This document shows positions 35,601 to 49,800 of a DNA stretch of 64,000 nucleotides, one piece after another; position 1 is the stretch's first letter; the number at the start of each line of letters is the position of its first letter. Position numbers and translations under genes: made by a program. The notes beneath the pieces were generated by a model, which saw only the letters and a program-made list of their open reading frames with translations, had not been told where the DNA came from and did not search any database. The stretch comes from Apostichopus japonicus (taxonomy: Eukaryota > Echinodermata > Holothuroidea > Aspidochirotida > Stichopodidae). Location of the stretch: NCBI RefSeq assembly GCF_037975245.1, contig NC_092567.1:11191376-11255375 (forward strand). Reading direction: 5' to 3'.

Positions 35601-36600
35601 ACAGTATACAACTGCCAGGGTCATATCCAGGTCGTGAATATGGCCACGGTTCATTTAGTTTTGTTGCTGAGAAGGAAAAAAAGAAGCAGTTATTCACTTG
35701 TTGAAATGAATTCATTGCGTCATAATTTGCGATGTTTTACATGAATCATGGTGGTATGCTGATTAAAACTGCACATAAGTATATTGTGATAGTAACATGG
35801 TCGACAAGTAAAAAGAAAAAGAAAGGAAAATAAAACAGAAAAGAAACCGAAGGAGAGGTGTTATGTTCCTGGAAATACAGTTAGTAGAGATCTGTGGGTT
35901 ATTGTATTCCGTCGGTCGCACATCCGGAGTTTTCCTCCCGTCAAATCGCAGCGAATTGAGTGGAAACATGTAAACTAAGTGTGTCTAAATACCGCGAGTC
36001 TACGCTTTCAGAACGCCTAAAGAGAAAGATGAATACTCTACGCATAGACCTCTAAATATGATTAAGAATGCAAAATAAAGTTGTGCACACTTCGTGACCG
36101 GTGGGTTAGGTGTTTCAGCGTTTACATAACGCGTTGCCAATTTTTCAACAATGTTGTTTGCTCTCAATAAATCAACGATTACGTAAGACATGATCGAAGT
36201 TGTGAACTGTTGAAGAACCATAAACCCGAATTTTGCATACCTAATTAAAGTAAGTCACTATCTTCTCTCAACTTTGTTGACCCATTTCGTATGTATACAC
36301 ACGCTCAGTTATCTCAACACTACACATTGTTTTAGCCCCAGCCACACGGAGTAATGTACATTATACAGGACAACAAACTCGGCGATAAATAGTTTTATAG
36401 ATTTATAGATACATTTTATCAATAAAACCAAGGTGAATAGTGTTTGACCTGTAAATTTAAGCAAGTTTGAACACTTCACTGTTCATCGATATGACTTCAA
36501 GCATTAGCGCTTTTTTGGTTTCGATGATAATCGTAACGTATGCATTCATGCAGGCGGAGAGTGTGTGTATTTGTGTTTGTATTCTCGGACCTCAAAGGAC
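32692..36600. other. No gene seen; AT-rich with C-runs
   Basis: Unique-looking AT-rich DNA. C-runs lie near 33785 and 33957-33972. No further LRR exon was found on the plus strand despite looking for the SLQKL-type pattern. Confidence 0.45.
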
Positions 36601-36696
36601 GATGACTTGACTACACATGTATGTGTGTGTGTGTTTGCGTAAGGTGGTTTACGGGGACCTGCATGTGACAACACACCTTCGCTATGGGGACTGTGA

Positions 36697-36731
36697 ACAT
36701 TGTGGGGACCTGTATCAGGTCCCCATAATGT
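36697..36731. repeat. GGGGACC hairpin
   Basis: Arms ACATTGTGGGGACCTG and CAGGTCCCCATAATGT pair with one mismatch around a TAT loop. The same word recurs at 36826-36844 (ACACATTGTGGGGACCTA) and, reversed, as GGGTCCCCATAATGTGTGTG in many units of the tandem array downstream. Confidence 0.85.
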
Positions 36732-37538
36732 TTTGCTAATACAAAACTTATTTTGCATGTTTTAGATGAAAATAAGGATTTTTAATTTTTTTTAATTTTT
36801 TCTTCTTTCTTGAAAATTTTTCAACACACATTGTGGGGACCTATGGTATTTTTGAAGAGCGCCCCCCAAAATGTGTAACTCTATGTACAAATAGTATACA
36901 GAAAATTCAAAAGCCAGGCTCTGGTTACCAAAGCCACATTTCAAGGGCGCAGGCTGGTGTTAGCCTGGCAAAGAGGGGGGCATGCCTTTTTTCAGGAAAG
37001 TGGAACTCGGTTTCAAAGAGCAAGTACATGTATTTACTCACATCATTAGATCCATCAATTGTATAACCGGCTTAGGGTTGGATAGAGCTTTTAGTATGAA
37101 AAGGAGTTTTTTTAGGGATTTATAAGAATTTTTTAGTGCAGGGTGGGGTGGGGTGGGGAAGGGAGGGGGCATGGTGGCAATAATGCAAGCACCATTTTTG
37201 GTTGGCAAGCAGTGTATGGAGAAGGCTGTTGCTAAAATATGATCCCAGATTGCATGAAAATGGTATATACTTCCCAACATTGTTTGCATCTATGCATTCT
37301 TTTGTCTGGGAGTTCATGTTTTAGAAGTTTACACCTCCATAAACAAATATAAATAGTTGGAAAGATTTCACTTAGGCTTACTAGTAGGTAATAATTGTGA
37401 ATTGACCATTTGTCAATATCAATATACAAAAGCATGATACAGCCTCCTGAAATAGTAGCCATAGCCTGTATATGCTGAAGGTAATCCATATGGGGGATTT
37501 TGACGTAAATTAATTGTTAGAACTCTTTTTTCTTCAAG

Positions 37539-37782
37539 GTTACAGAATAGCCTATGTAATAATATAAGAGATTTTCATAGTTTAAATACTCTCTTTCACC
37601 TAAATTTGACATACTCCTTAAGAGTTCTGTACATGCAAGTACAGAATTTATTGAAAACAAGTTCCAGGTATTCATGTATGACGAATTCAGATAAAGCATA
37701 TTTTGAGTATGGACAGAATTTGGCACCTGAGCCATCTAGCGATTCCTATCAAGATCTGTCAACTTGTCACAATGCTAAACTG
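37539..37782 (+). CDS. Exon of unrecognised plus-strand gene
   Basis: A 244-bp exon lies between an excellent acceptor (CTCTTTTTTCTTCAAG) and a perfect donor (GTAAGT). It enters with one base and exits in phase 0. It encodes LQNSLCNNIRDFHSLNTLFH, then LNLTYSLRVLYMQVQNLLKT and a polar tail APEPSSDSYQDLSTCHNAKL. The first half is leucine-rich and helix-like; the second is serine-rich. I do not recognise the family. It is the longest splice-bounded block in the window with protein-like composition. Confidence 0.6.
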
Positions 37783-38024
37783 GTAAGTATAAATTTTATT
37801 GCTTCAGAACTATATCTGTACAAGTAATGTTGCTGTTGTAATCACTGTTTACTTTTTAGCAATTTAAAATTACACTTTAGAAGTTGCACAATGATGACTA
37901 CTATTTCTAATAACATGTTTATGCTATTTATGCAGGCTTCATGCTAATTGTTAAAACCTGCAGTTACAATTGGTGGCAGATATATACTTTACATGATTGG
38001 CATAAAAGCTTTGTATTCATATAG

Positions 38025-38091
38025 GCTCAATGGGAATATAAGATACAACAAAATAGAACAGAGGTTCGGTGGTTCTGTGACACTCTACTAG
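38025..38091 (+). CDS. Probable second exon, GC donor
   Basis: After acceptor TTGTATTCATATAG the phase 0 frame reads AQWEYKIQQNRTEVRWFCDT then LL. No good GT donor gives a compatible phase. A GC donor (CTAG|GCAAGA) at 38092 leaves one base, which fits the next exon. GT at 38077 (GTGACA) is an alternative with the same phase. The peptide looks coding, but the exon ends are inferred. Confidence 0.4.
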
Positions 38092-38374
38092 GCAAGAAAT
38101 TGCATTCCTTCCAACCGAGATAATTTGTTTTTATTTCACTTCAAATTGTGCCATATATACGGTTTTCTGTAACACTTTAATGACAAGTAGTGTTATATGC
38201 TATGATGATTGCTCTTCACCCTGGATTTCATTCCAGCAGTCGCAACTCCTATTGTTTAATTAATGTGGTATTATTTATCTTAATCCTAATTGCCCTCATG
38301 GAGATACAAGGAATGTACCACAGAAAGTTTGTAATATCTTGACATGGACATTTTCTTTATTTCTTCATATTTAG

Positions 38375-38444
38375 ATCAAACAACTTCCACATCATCAAGG
38401 GAAAAGGAATTTTTTGTTCACTATATAGCTAAGGCAAGAAGCAG
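38375..38444 (+). CDS. Probable third exon
   Basis: A 70-bp block lies between a strong acceptor (TTTATTTCTTCATATTTAG) and a perfect donor (GTAAGT). Two of three frames have stops. The open one enters with two bases and reads QTTSTSSREKEFFVHYIAKA then RS, leaving two bases. It lies only about 80 bp before the first diverged unit of the tandem array, so the array would occupy its downstream intron. Confidence 0.5.
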
Positions 38445-40242
38445 GTAAGTTCAGGGCATGCATACTACTCCGTAAATATGCATCAAAGTAATGCATTTAT
38501 ATCCCAGAGAGTATAACATCTTTAATAATATCAAACAATTCAAAGCTTTGATGTTACTCTAAAATGGTAAACTGTTTAATCTTGAATAAGGTCAGTGTAG
38601 AAAATTACCTTGTCTAACTTTTACCGGCTACCTCCCATATGTGAAACCATTATGTTGGGCAAGGGGGGAGGGGGGGGATGGTGAGGGGGCAACTGGGAAA
38701 GCAGGTATGTATGTTAGCGCTGTCATTCGCATAGCATATTTGAAAGCATAGGATTTTATGTGAATTCGTCCTTGTTGAATGGGATGGAGGGTCGGTGGGG
38801 GGGGGGGGGAAGGGGTGGATCCAAGTGACTTGGCTGCCCTCTTGGACATAATTTGCTTTTATCCCTGCTACATAAAGTTTGATATGTCTTGAAAATTACA
38901 GATTGTACACTATCACACTATCTAGCTCATTGCATGGGGCAGTTGGTGTCGGTTACTATGGAATCAGGTACCATATACAGGGTTAGACCTCCATGATGCC
39001 CTAATATTGTGATATTATGTATAAATAATGTTTTGATGTCATTCCACTAGTTGATTGGGAATGAGGGGTGGGGATGATTGGAAAGCCCTAATCAGAATAT
39101 ATATGCTGTTGCATGTGCTGTATTCATACAATTTGATATATCATAGAGAAAATAGGGATGTACACTGTTATGGCTTTCTCATATTGTTCCAGAAAGATTT
39201 TTTTACCATTTCCAACAGCATACATTAAGGTGACGTATATTAAATGTAATGTAGAATGTCTTTTTTTTCAACTTTTAGGGTCCCCATAATGTGTGTGAGA
39301 ATTTAATGACCAGTCTAATATTAATTTTTGACCATCTTATTTCCACCGTTTCAAAGTTTCGATGTCATTCCAAATTGGTAAACTGCTTAGACTCAAATAC
39401 ATCAGTGTAGAAAATTACCTTGTACAACTTTTACAGGCTCCACCCATATGTGGATCCATCATGTGGAGCAGTTAGGGGTTGCATGGGGGGGAGGGGGTTG
39501 CTTTTTTTTTTTACCATTTCCAACATCATAGATTGAGGTGATGTAGGTTTGAGATCTCATTAATATCAAATATTTGAAAGCATAGGATTTTATGTGTATT
39601 CATCCTTGTTGAATGGGATGAAGGGTGGGGAGGGGGTGGGTCCAAGGGGCTTGGCAGTAGACTATTTGCTTTTATCCCTGCTAAATAAAGTTTGATATGT
39701 CTTGAAAATGACAGATTGTACACTATCTAGCTCATTGCACGGAGCAATTGGTGTGGGTTACTATGGAATCAGGTACCGTATACAGGGTTAGACCTCCATG
39801 ATGCCCTAATATTGTGATAATATGTCTAAATAATGTTTTGATGTCATTCCACTAATTGAGTGGGAATGAGGGGTGGGGATGATTAGAAAGTCCTGTTAAG
39901 AATATACACTGTTGCATATGCTACATTCAAACAATTTGATCTATCTTAGAGAAAATATGGTTGCACACTGTTATGGTTTTCTCCTAATTGTTCCAGAAAG
40001 ATTTTTTACCATTTCCATCACCACAGATTAAGGTGATGTATGTTAAATGCTAGGTAAAAGTTTATATATATTTCCAACTTTTACGGTCTCCATAATGTGT
40101 GCGAGAATTTAATGAACAGTCTAATATTAATTGTTGACAATTGTATTTCCACCGTTTCAAAGTTTCGATGTCATTCCAAATTGGTAAACTGCTTAGACTC
40201 AAATACATCAGTGTAGAAAATTACCTTGTACAACTTTTACAG

Positions 40243-42417
40243 GCTCCACCCATATGTGGATCCATCATGTGGTGCAGTTAGGGATTGGGGGGGGGGTTGC
40301 TGGTTTTTTTTTACCATTTCCAACAGCATAGATTGAGGTGATGTATATTAAATGCTAGGTAAAAGGTTTTTTTATTCCAACTTTTAGGGTCCCCATAATG
40401 TGTGTGAGAATTGAAGGAACAGTCTAATATTAACTTTTGAAAATCTTATTTCCACCAATTCAGAGTTTCAGTGTCATTCCAAATTGGTAAACTGCTTAGA
40501 CTCAAATACATCAGTGTAGAAAATTACCTTGTACAACTTTTACAGGCTCCACCCATATGTGGATCCATCATGTGGTGCAGTTAGGGGTTGGGGGGGGGGT
40601 TGCTGGTTTTTTTTACCATTTCCAACAGCATAGATTGAGGTGATGTATATTAAATGCTAGATAATAGGGTTTTTTTCCAACTTTTAGGGTCCCCATAATG
40701 TGTGTGAGAATTTAAGGAACAGTCTAATATTAACTTTTGAAAATCTTATTTCCACCAATTCAGAGTTTCAATGTCATTCCAAATTGGTAAACTGCTTAGA
40801 CTCAAATACATCAGTGTAGAAAATTACCTTGTACAACTTTTACAGGCTCCACCCATATGTGGATCCATCATGTGGTGCAGTTAGGGGTGTGGGGGCGGGG
40901 GTTGCTGTAGAGGGCAACTGGGAATGCAGGTACATAGGTTTGAGATCTCATTAATATCAAATATTTGAAAGCATAGGATTTTATGTGTATTCATCCTTGT
41001 TGAATGGGATGGAGGGTGGGGAGGGGGTGGGTCCAAGGAGCTTGGCAGTAGACTATTTGCTTTTATCCCTGCTAAATAAAGTTTGATATGTCTTGAAAAT
41101 GACAGATTGTACACTATCTAGCTCATTGCACGGAGCAATTGGTGTGGGTTACTATGGAATCAGGTACTGTATACAGGGTTAGACCTCCATGATGCCCTAA
41201 TATTGTGATAATATGTCTAAATAATGTTTTGATGTCATTCCACTAATTGAGTGGGAATGAGGGGTGGGGATGATTAGAAAGTCCTGTTAAGAATATACAC
41301 TGTTGCATATGCTACATTCAAACAATTTGATCTATCTTAGAGAAAATATGGTTGCACACTGTTATGGTTTTCTCCTAATTGTTCCAGAAAGATTTTTTAC
41401 CATATCCATCACCACAGATTAAGGTGATGTATGTTGAATGCTAGGTAAAAGTTTATATATTTTTCCAACTTTTACGGTCTCCATAATGTGTGCGAGAATT
41501 TAATGAACAGTCTAATATTAATTGTTGACAATTGTATTTCCACCGTTTCAAAGTTTCCATGTCATTCCAAATTGGTAAACTGCTTAGACTCAAATACATC
41601 AGTGTAGAAAATTACCTTGTACAACTTTTACAGGCTCCACCCATATGTGGATCCATCATGTGGTGCAGTTAGGGATTGGGGGGGGAGGTTGCTGGTTTTT
41701 TTTTACCATTTCCAACAGCATAGATTGAGGTGATGTATATTCAATGCTAGGTAAAAGGTTTTTTTATTCCAACTTTTAGGGTCCCCATAATGTGTGTGAG
41801 AATTTAAGGAACAGTCTAATATTAACTTTTGAACATCTTATTTCCACCAATTCAGAGTTTCAATGTCATTCCAAATTGGTAAACTGCTTAGACTCAAATA
41901 CATCAGTGTAGAAAATTACCTTGTACAACTTTTACAGGCTCCACCCATATGTGGATCCATCATGTGGTGCAGTTAGGGATTGGGGGGGGGGGTTGCTGGT
42001 TTTTGTTTACCATTTCCAACAGCATAGATTGAGGTGATGTATATTCAATGCTAGCTAAAAGGTTTTTTTATTCCAACTTTTAGGGTCCCCATAATGTGTG
42101 TGAGAATTTAAGGAACAGTCTAATATTAACTTTTGAACATCTTATTTCCACCAATTCAGAGTTTCAATGTCATTCCAAATTGGTAAACTGCTTAGACTCA
42201 AATACATCAGTGTAGAAAATTACCTTGTACATCTTTTACAGGCTCCACCAATATGTGGAACCATCATGTGGAGCAGAAAGGGGGAGGGGAGGGGGGTAGC
42301 AACTGGGAAAGCAGGTTATAGCTCTCATTAGGATCAAATATTTGAAAGCATAGGATTTTATGTGAATTCATCCTTGTTGAATGAGATGAAGGGTCAGTGG
42401 GGGGGGGGGGGTGGATC
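40243..42417. repeat. A-only units within the array
   Basis: Module A repeats without module B. The marker CCACCCATATGTGGATCCAT occurs at about 40243, 40544 and 40848, spacing 301-304 bp. It occurs again at 41633 and 41937, and as a variant near 42240. Each A-A junction runs G-tract, TTGCTGG, T-tract, ACCATTTCC. Two copies of an A-A-AB block give a period of about 1.39 kb. Confidence 0.88.
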
Positions 42418-45400
42418 CAAGTGACTTGGCTGCCCTCTTGGACATAATTTGCTTTTATCCCTGCTACATAAAGTTTGATATGTCTTGAAAATTACAGATT
42501 GTACACTATCTAGCTCATTGCATGGGGCAGTTCAAGGTGTGGGTTACTATGGAATCAGGTACCGTATACAGGGTTAGACCTCCATAATGCCCTAATATTG
42601 TGATATTATGTCTAAATAATGTTTTCATATCATTCCACTAGTTGAGTGGGAATGAGGGGTGGAGATGATTTGAAAGCGCTATTACGAAAATACGCTGTTG
42701 CATATGCTACATTCATACAATTTGATATATCTCAGAGAAAATAGGGTTGTACACTGTTAAGGTTTTTTCCTATTATTTGAGAAAGATTTTTTTACCATTT
42801 CCAACAGCACAGATGAAGGTGCATTAAAGATAGGTAATTTTATTTTTGTTTTCAACTTTTAGGGTCCCATTATGTATGTGAGAATTTAATGAACATCTAC
42901 CATTAATTTTTGACCATCTTATTTCCACCATTTCAAGGTTTCCATGCCATCCCAAATTGGGAAACTGCTCAATCTCAAATATATCAGTGTAGAAAATTAT
43001 TTTCTCCAACTTTTACATTCACCACCAATATGTAGAACCATCATGTGGAGCAGATAGGGGGGAGGGGAGGGGGGGTAGCAACTGGGAAAGCAGGTTAGAG
43101 CTCTCATTAGGATCAAATATTTTAGAGCATAGGATTTTATGTGAATTCATCCTTGTTGAATGGGATGGAGGGTCGGTGGGGGGGGGATGGATCCAAGTGA
43201 CTTGGCTGCCCTCTTGGACATAATTTGCTTTTATCCCTGCTATATAAAGGTTGATATGTCTTGAAAATTACAGATTGTACACTATCACACTATCTAGCTC
43301 ATTGCATGGGGCAGTTCAAGGTGTCGGTTAGTATGGAATCAGGTACCGTATACAGGGTTAGACCTCCATTATGCCTTAATATTGTGATATTATGTCTAAA
43401 TAATGTTTTCATATCATTCCACTAGTTGAGTGGGAATGAGGGGTGGAGATGATTGGAAAGCCCTATTGAGAAAATACACTGTTGCATATGCTACATTCAT
43501 ACAATTTGATATATCTCAGAGAAAATATGGTTGTACACTGTTGTGGTTTTCTCATATTGTTCCAGAAAGATTTTTTTACCATTTCCAACAGCATAGATTA
43601 AGGTGCATTAAAGATAGGTAATTTTATTTTTGTTTTCAACTTTTAGGGTCCCATTATGTATGTGAGAATTTAATGAACATCTACCATTAATTTTTGACCA
43701 TCTTATTTCCACCATTTCAAGGTTTCCATGTCATCCCAAATTGGTAAACTGCTAAGACTCAAATACATCAGTGTAGAAAATTACCTTGTACAACTTTTAC
43801 AGGCTCCACCAATATGTGGAACCATCATGTGGAGCAGAAAGGGGGAGGGGAGGGGAGGGGGTAGCAACTGGGAAAGCAGGTTATAGCTCTCATTAAGATC
43901 AAATATTTGAAAGCATAGGATTTTATGTGAATTCATCCATTTTGAATGGGATGGAGAGTCGGTGGGGGGGGGGGATGGATCCAAGTGACTTGGCTGCCCT
44001 CTTGGACATAATTTGCTTTTATCCCTGCTATATATAGTTTGATATGTCTTGAAAATTACAGATTGTACACTATCTAGCTCATTGCACGGAGCAATTAGTG
44101 TGGGTTACTATGGAATCAGGTACCGTATACAGGGTTAGACCTCCATGATGCCCTAATATTGTGATATTATGTCTAAATAATGTTTTCATATCATTCCACT
44201 AGTAGAGTGGGAATGAGGGTGGTTATGATTGGAAAGCGCCATTAAGAAAATACGCTGTTGCATATGCTACATTCACACAATTTGATATATCTCAGAGAAA
44301 ATATGGTACATGTACACTGTTGTGGTTTTCTCATATTGTTCCAGAAAGATTTTTTGACCATTTCCAACAGCATAGATTAAAGTGATGTATATTAAATGTA
44401 ATGTAGAATGTTTTTTTTTTTCAACTATTAGGGTCCCCATAATGTGTGTGAGAATTTAATGAAGTCTAATATTAATTTTTGACCATATTATTTCCACCTT
44501 TTCAAAGTTTCGATGTCATTCCAAATTGGTAAACTGCTTAGACTCAAATACATCAGTGTAGAAAATTACCTTGTACAACTTTTACAGGCTCCACCCATAT
44601 GTGGATCCATCATGTGGTGCAGTTAGGGGTCCGGGGGTGGGGGTTGCTGTAGAGGGCAACTGGGAATGCAGGTACATAGGTTTGAGATCTCATTAATATC
44701 AAATATTTGAAAGCATAGGATTTTATGTGTATTCATCCTTGTTGAATGGGATGGAGGGTGGGGAGGGGGTGGGTCCAAGGGGCTTGGCAGGAGACTATTT
44801 GCTTTTATCCCTGCTAAATAAAGTTTGATATGTTTAGAAAATTACAGATTGTACACTATCTAGCTCATTGCACGGAGCAATTGGTGTGGGTTACTATGGA
44901 ATCAGGTACCGTATACAGGGTTAGACCTCCATAATGCCCTAATATTGTGATATTATGTCTAAATAATGTTTTCATATCATTCCACTAGTTGAGTGGGAAT
45001 GAGGGGTGGAGATGATTGGAAAGCGCTATTACGAAAATACGCTGTTGCATGTGCTACATTCATACAATTTGATATATCTCAGAGAAAATATGGTTGTACA
45101 CTGTTACGGTTTTCTCCTATTGTTTGAGGAAGATTTTTTTAGCATTTCCAACAGCACAGATTAAGGTGTATAAAATTATAGGTGATTTTATTTTTGTTTT
45201 CAACTTTTAGGGTCCTATTATGTATGTGAGAATTTAATGAACATCTACCATTAATTTTTGACCATCTTATTTCTACCATTTCAAGATTTCCATGCCATCT
45301 CAAATTGGTAAACTGCTAAGACTCAAATACATCAGTGTAGAAAATTACCTTGTACAACTTTTACAGGCTCCACCAATATGTGGAACCATCATGTGGAGCA

Positions 45401-45869
45401 GAAAGGGGGAGGGGACGGGGTAGCAACTGGGAAAGCAGGTTAGAGCTCTCATTAGGATCAAATATTTGAAAGCAAAGGATTTTATATGAATTCATCCTTT
45501 TTGAATGGGATGGAGGGTCGGTGGGGGGGGGGATGGATCCAAGTGACTTGGCTGCCCTCTTGGACATAATTTGCTTTTATCCCTGCTACATAAAGGTTGA
45601 TATGTCTTGAAAATTACAGATTGTACACTATCTAGCTCATTGCATGGGGCAGTTCAAGGTGTCGGTTACTATGGAATCAGGTACCGTATACAGGGTTAGA
45701 CCTCCATAATGCCCTAATATTGTGATATTATGTCTAAATAATGTTTTCATATCATTCCACTAGTTGAGTGGGAATGAGGGGTGGAGATGATTGGAAAGCC
45801 CTGTTAAGAAAATACACTGTTGCATATGCTTCATTCACACAATTTGATATATCTCAAAGAAAATAGGGT

Positions 45870-46800
45870 TGTACACTGTACTGCAACTGGGAAAGCAGGT
45901 TTGAGCTCTCATTAGGATCAAATATTTGAAAGCATAGGATTTTATGTGAATTCATCCTTGTTGAATGAGATGAAGGGTCAGTGGGAGGGGGGGGTGGATC
46001 CAAGTGACTTGGCTGCCCTCTTGGACATAATTTGCTTTTATCCCTGCTACATAAAGTTTGATATGTCTTGAAAATTACAGTTTGTACACTATCACACTAT
46101 CTAGCTCATTGCATGGGGCAGTTGGTGTCGGTTACTATGGAATCAGGTACCGTATACAGGGTTAGACCTCCATAATGCCCTAATATTGTGATATTATGTC
46201 TAAATAATGTTTTCATATCATTCCACTAGTTGAGTGGGAATGAGGGGTGGAGATGATTGGAAAGCCCTGTTAAGAATATACACTGTTGCATATATGCTTC
46301 ATTCACACAATTTGATATATCTCAAAGAAAATAGGGTTGTACACTGTACTGCAACTGGGAAAGCAGGTTTGAGCTCTCATTAGGATCAAATATTTGAAAG
46401 CATAGGATTTTATGTGAATTCATCTTTGTTGAATGAGTTGAAGGGTCAGTGGGGGGGGGGGGGTGGATCCAAGTGACTTGGCTGCCCTCTTGGACATAAT
46501 TTGCTTTTATTCCTTCTACATAAAGTTTGATATGTCTTGAAAATCACAGTTTGCACACTATCACACTATCTAGCTCATTGCATGGGGCAGTTGGTGTCGG
46601 TTACTATGGAATCAGGTACCGTATACAGGGTTAGACCTCCATGATGCCCTAATATTGTGATATTATGTCTAAATAATGTTTTCATATCATTCCACTAGTT
46701 GAGTGGGAATGAGGGGTGGAGATGATTGGAAAGCGCTGTTGAGAAAATACGCTGTTGCATATGCTACATTCATACAATTTGATATATCTCAGAGAAAATA
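45870..46800. repeat. B-only units within the array
   Basis: Module B markers are only 471 and 459 bp apart (45539, 46010, 46469). Both junctions read GTACACTGTACTGCAACTGG, going straight from the end of B to the start of the next B and skipping all of A. The interval is the complement of the A-only length (303 + 475, about 780). Confidence 0.88.
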
Positions 46801-49800
46801 GGGTTGTACACTGTTAGGGTTTTCCCCTATTGTTTGAGGAAGATTTTTTTACCATTTCCAACAGCATAGATTAAGGTATATTAAATGATAGTTAAATTTA
46901 CTTTTGTTTTCAACTTTTAGGGTCCCATTTATGTATGTGAGAATTTAATGAACATCTACCATTAATTTTTGACCATCTTATTTCCACCATTTCAAGGTTT
47001 CCATGCCATCCCAAATTGGGAAACTGCTCAATCTCAAATATATCAGTGTAGAAAATTACTTTCTCCAACTTTTACATTCACCACCAATATGTAGAACCAT
47101 CATGTGGAGCAGATAGGGGGAGGGGAGGGGAGGGGGGTAGCAACTGGGAAAGCAGGTTAGAGCTCTCATTAGGATCAAATATTTTAGAGCATAGGATTTT
47201 ATGTGAATTCATCCTTGTTGAATGGGATGGAGGGTCGGTGGGGGGGGGGGGGGATGGATCCAAGTGACTTGGCTGCCCTCTTGGACATAATTTGATTTTA
47301 TCCCTGCTATATAAAGTTTGATATGTCTTGAAAATAACAGATTGTACACTATCTAGCTCATTGCATGGGGCAGTTCAAGGTGTCGGTTAGTATGGAATCA
47401 GGTACTGTAGACAGGGTTAGACCTCCATAATGCCCTAATATTGTGATATTATGTCTAAATAATGTTTTCATATCATTCCACTAGTTGAGTGGGAATGAGG
47501 GGTGGAGATGATTGGAAAGCCCTATTGAGAAAATACACTGTTGCATATGCTACATTCATACAATTTGATATATCTCAGAGAAAATATGGTTGTACACTGT
47601 TGTGGTTTTCTCATATTGTTCCAGAAAGATTTCTTTACCATTTCCAACAGCACAGATTAAGGTGCATTATAGATAGGTAATTTTTCTTTTGTTTTCAACT
47701 TTTAGGGTCCCATTATGTATGTGAGAATTTAATGAACATCTACCATTAATTTTTGACCATCTTATTTCCACCATTTCAAGGTTTCCATGTCATCCCAAAT
47801 TGGTAAACTGCTTAGACTCAAATACATCAGTGTAGAAAATTACCTTGTACAACTTTTACAGGCTCCACCAATATATGGAACCATCATGTGGAGCAGAAAG
47901 GGGGAGGGGACGGGGGGGGGGTAGCAACTGGGAAAGCAGGTTAGAGCTCTCATTAATATCAAATATTTGAAAGCATAGGATTTTATGTGAATTCATCCTT
48001 GTTGAATGGGATGGAGGGTCGGTGGGGGCGGGGGGGGGGTGGATCCAAGTGACTTGGCTGCCCTCTTGGACATAATTTGCTTTTATCCCTGCTACATAAA
48101 GTTTGATATGTCTTGAAAATTACAGATTGTACACTATCTAGCTCATTGCACGGAGCAATTGGTGTGGGTTACTATGGAATCAGGTACCGTATACAGGGTT
48201 AGACCTCCATTATGCCCTAATATTGTGATATTATGTCTAAATAATGTTTTCATATCATTCCACTAGTTGAGTGGGAATGAGGGGTGGGGATGATTGGAAA
48301 GCGCTATTGAGAAAATACGCTGTTGCATATGCTACATTCATACAATTTGATATATCTCAGAGAAAATATGGTTGTACACTGTTAGGGTTTTCTCCTATTG
48401 TTTGAGGAAGATTTTTTTACCATTTCCAACAGCACAGATTAAGGTATATAAAAGGATAGGTAATTTTTTTTTTTTTTAACTTTTAGGGTCCCATTATGTA
48501 TGTGAGAATTTAATGAACATCGCTACCATTAATATTTGACAATCTTATTTCCACCATTTCAAGGTTTCCATGCCATACCAAATTGGTAAACTGCTTAGAC
48601 TCAAATACATCAGTGTAGAAAATTACCTTGTACAACTTTTACAGGCTCCACCAATATGTGGAACCATCATGTGGAGCAGATAGGGGGAGGGTAGGGGAGG
48701 GGGGGTAGCAACTGGGAAAGCAGGTTATAGCTCTCATTAAGATCAAATATTTGAAAGCATACGATTTTATGTGAATTCGTCCTTGTTGAATGGGATGGAG
48801 GGTCGGTGGGGGGGGGTGGATCCAAGTGACTTGGCTGCCCTCTTGGACATAATTTGCTTTTATCCCTGCTACATAACGTTTGATATGTCTTGAAAATTAC
48901 AGATTGTACACTATCACACTATCTAGCTCATTGCATGGGGCAGTTGGTGTCGGTTACTATATGGCATCAGGTACCGTATACAGGGTTAGACCTCCATAAT
49001 GCCCTAATATTGTGATATTATGTCTAAATTATGTTTTCATATCATTCCACTAGTTGAGTGGGAATGAGGGGTGGAGATGATTGGAAAGCGCTATTGAGAA
49101 AATACACTGTTGCATATGCTACATTCATACAATTTGATATATCTCAGAGAAAATAGGGTTGTACACTGTTAGGGTTTTCTCCTATTGTTTGAAGAAGATT
49201 TTTTTACCATTTCCAACAGCATAGATTAAGGTATATTAAATGATAGTTAATTTTATGTTTGTTTTCAACTTTTAGGGTCCCATTTATGTATGTGAGAATT
49301 TAATGAACATCTACCATTAGTTTTTGACCATCTTATTTCCACCATTTCAAGGTTTCCATGCCATCCCAAATTGGGAAACTGCTCAATCTCAAATATATCA
49401 GTGTAAAAAATTACTTTCTCCAACTTTTACATTCACCACCAATATGTAGAACCATCATGTGGAGCAGATAGGGGGGAGGGGAGGGGGGGTAGCAACTGGG
49501 AAAGCAGGTTAGAGCTCTCATTAGGATCAAATATTTGAAAGCATAGGATTTTATGTGAATTCGTCCTTGTTGAATGGGATGGAGGTTCGGTGGGGGGGGG
49601 GGGGGATGGATCCAAGTGACTTGGCTGCCCTCTTGGACATAATTTGCTTTCATCCCTGCTACATAAAGTTTGATATGTCTTGAAAATTACAGATTGTACA
49701 CTATCCCACTATCTAGCTCATTGCATGGGGCAGTTGGTGTCGGTTACTATGGAATCAGGTACCGTATACAGGGTTAGACCTCCATAATGCCCTAATATTG

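Noticed and set aside
37436-37484. Cyclin-like peptide MIQPPEIVAIACIC before a GT
   Set aside because: Followed by an in-frame stop before the donor and with no open frame upstream; a short chance resemblance.
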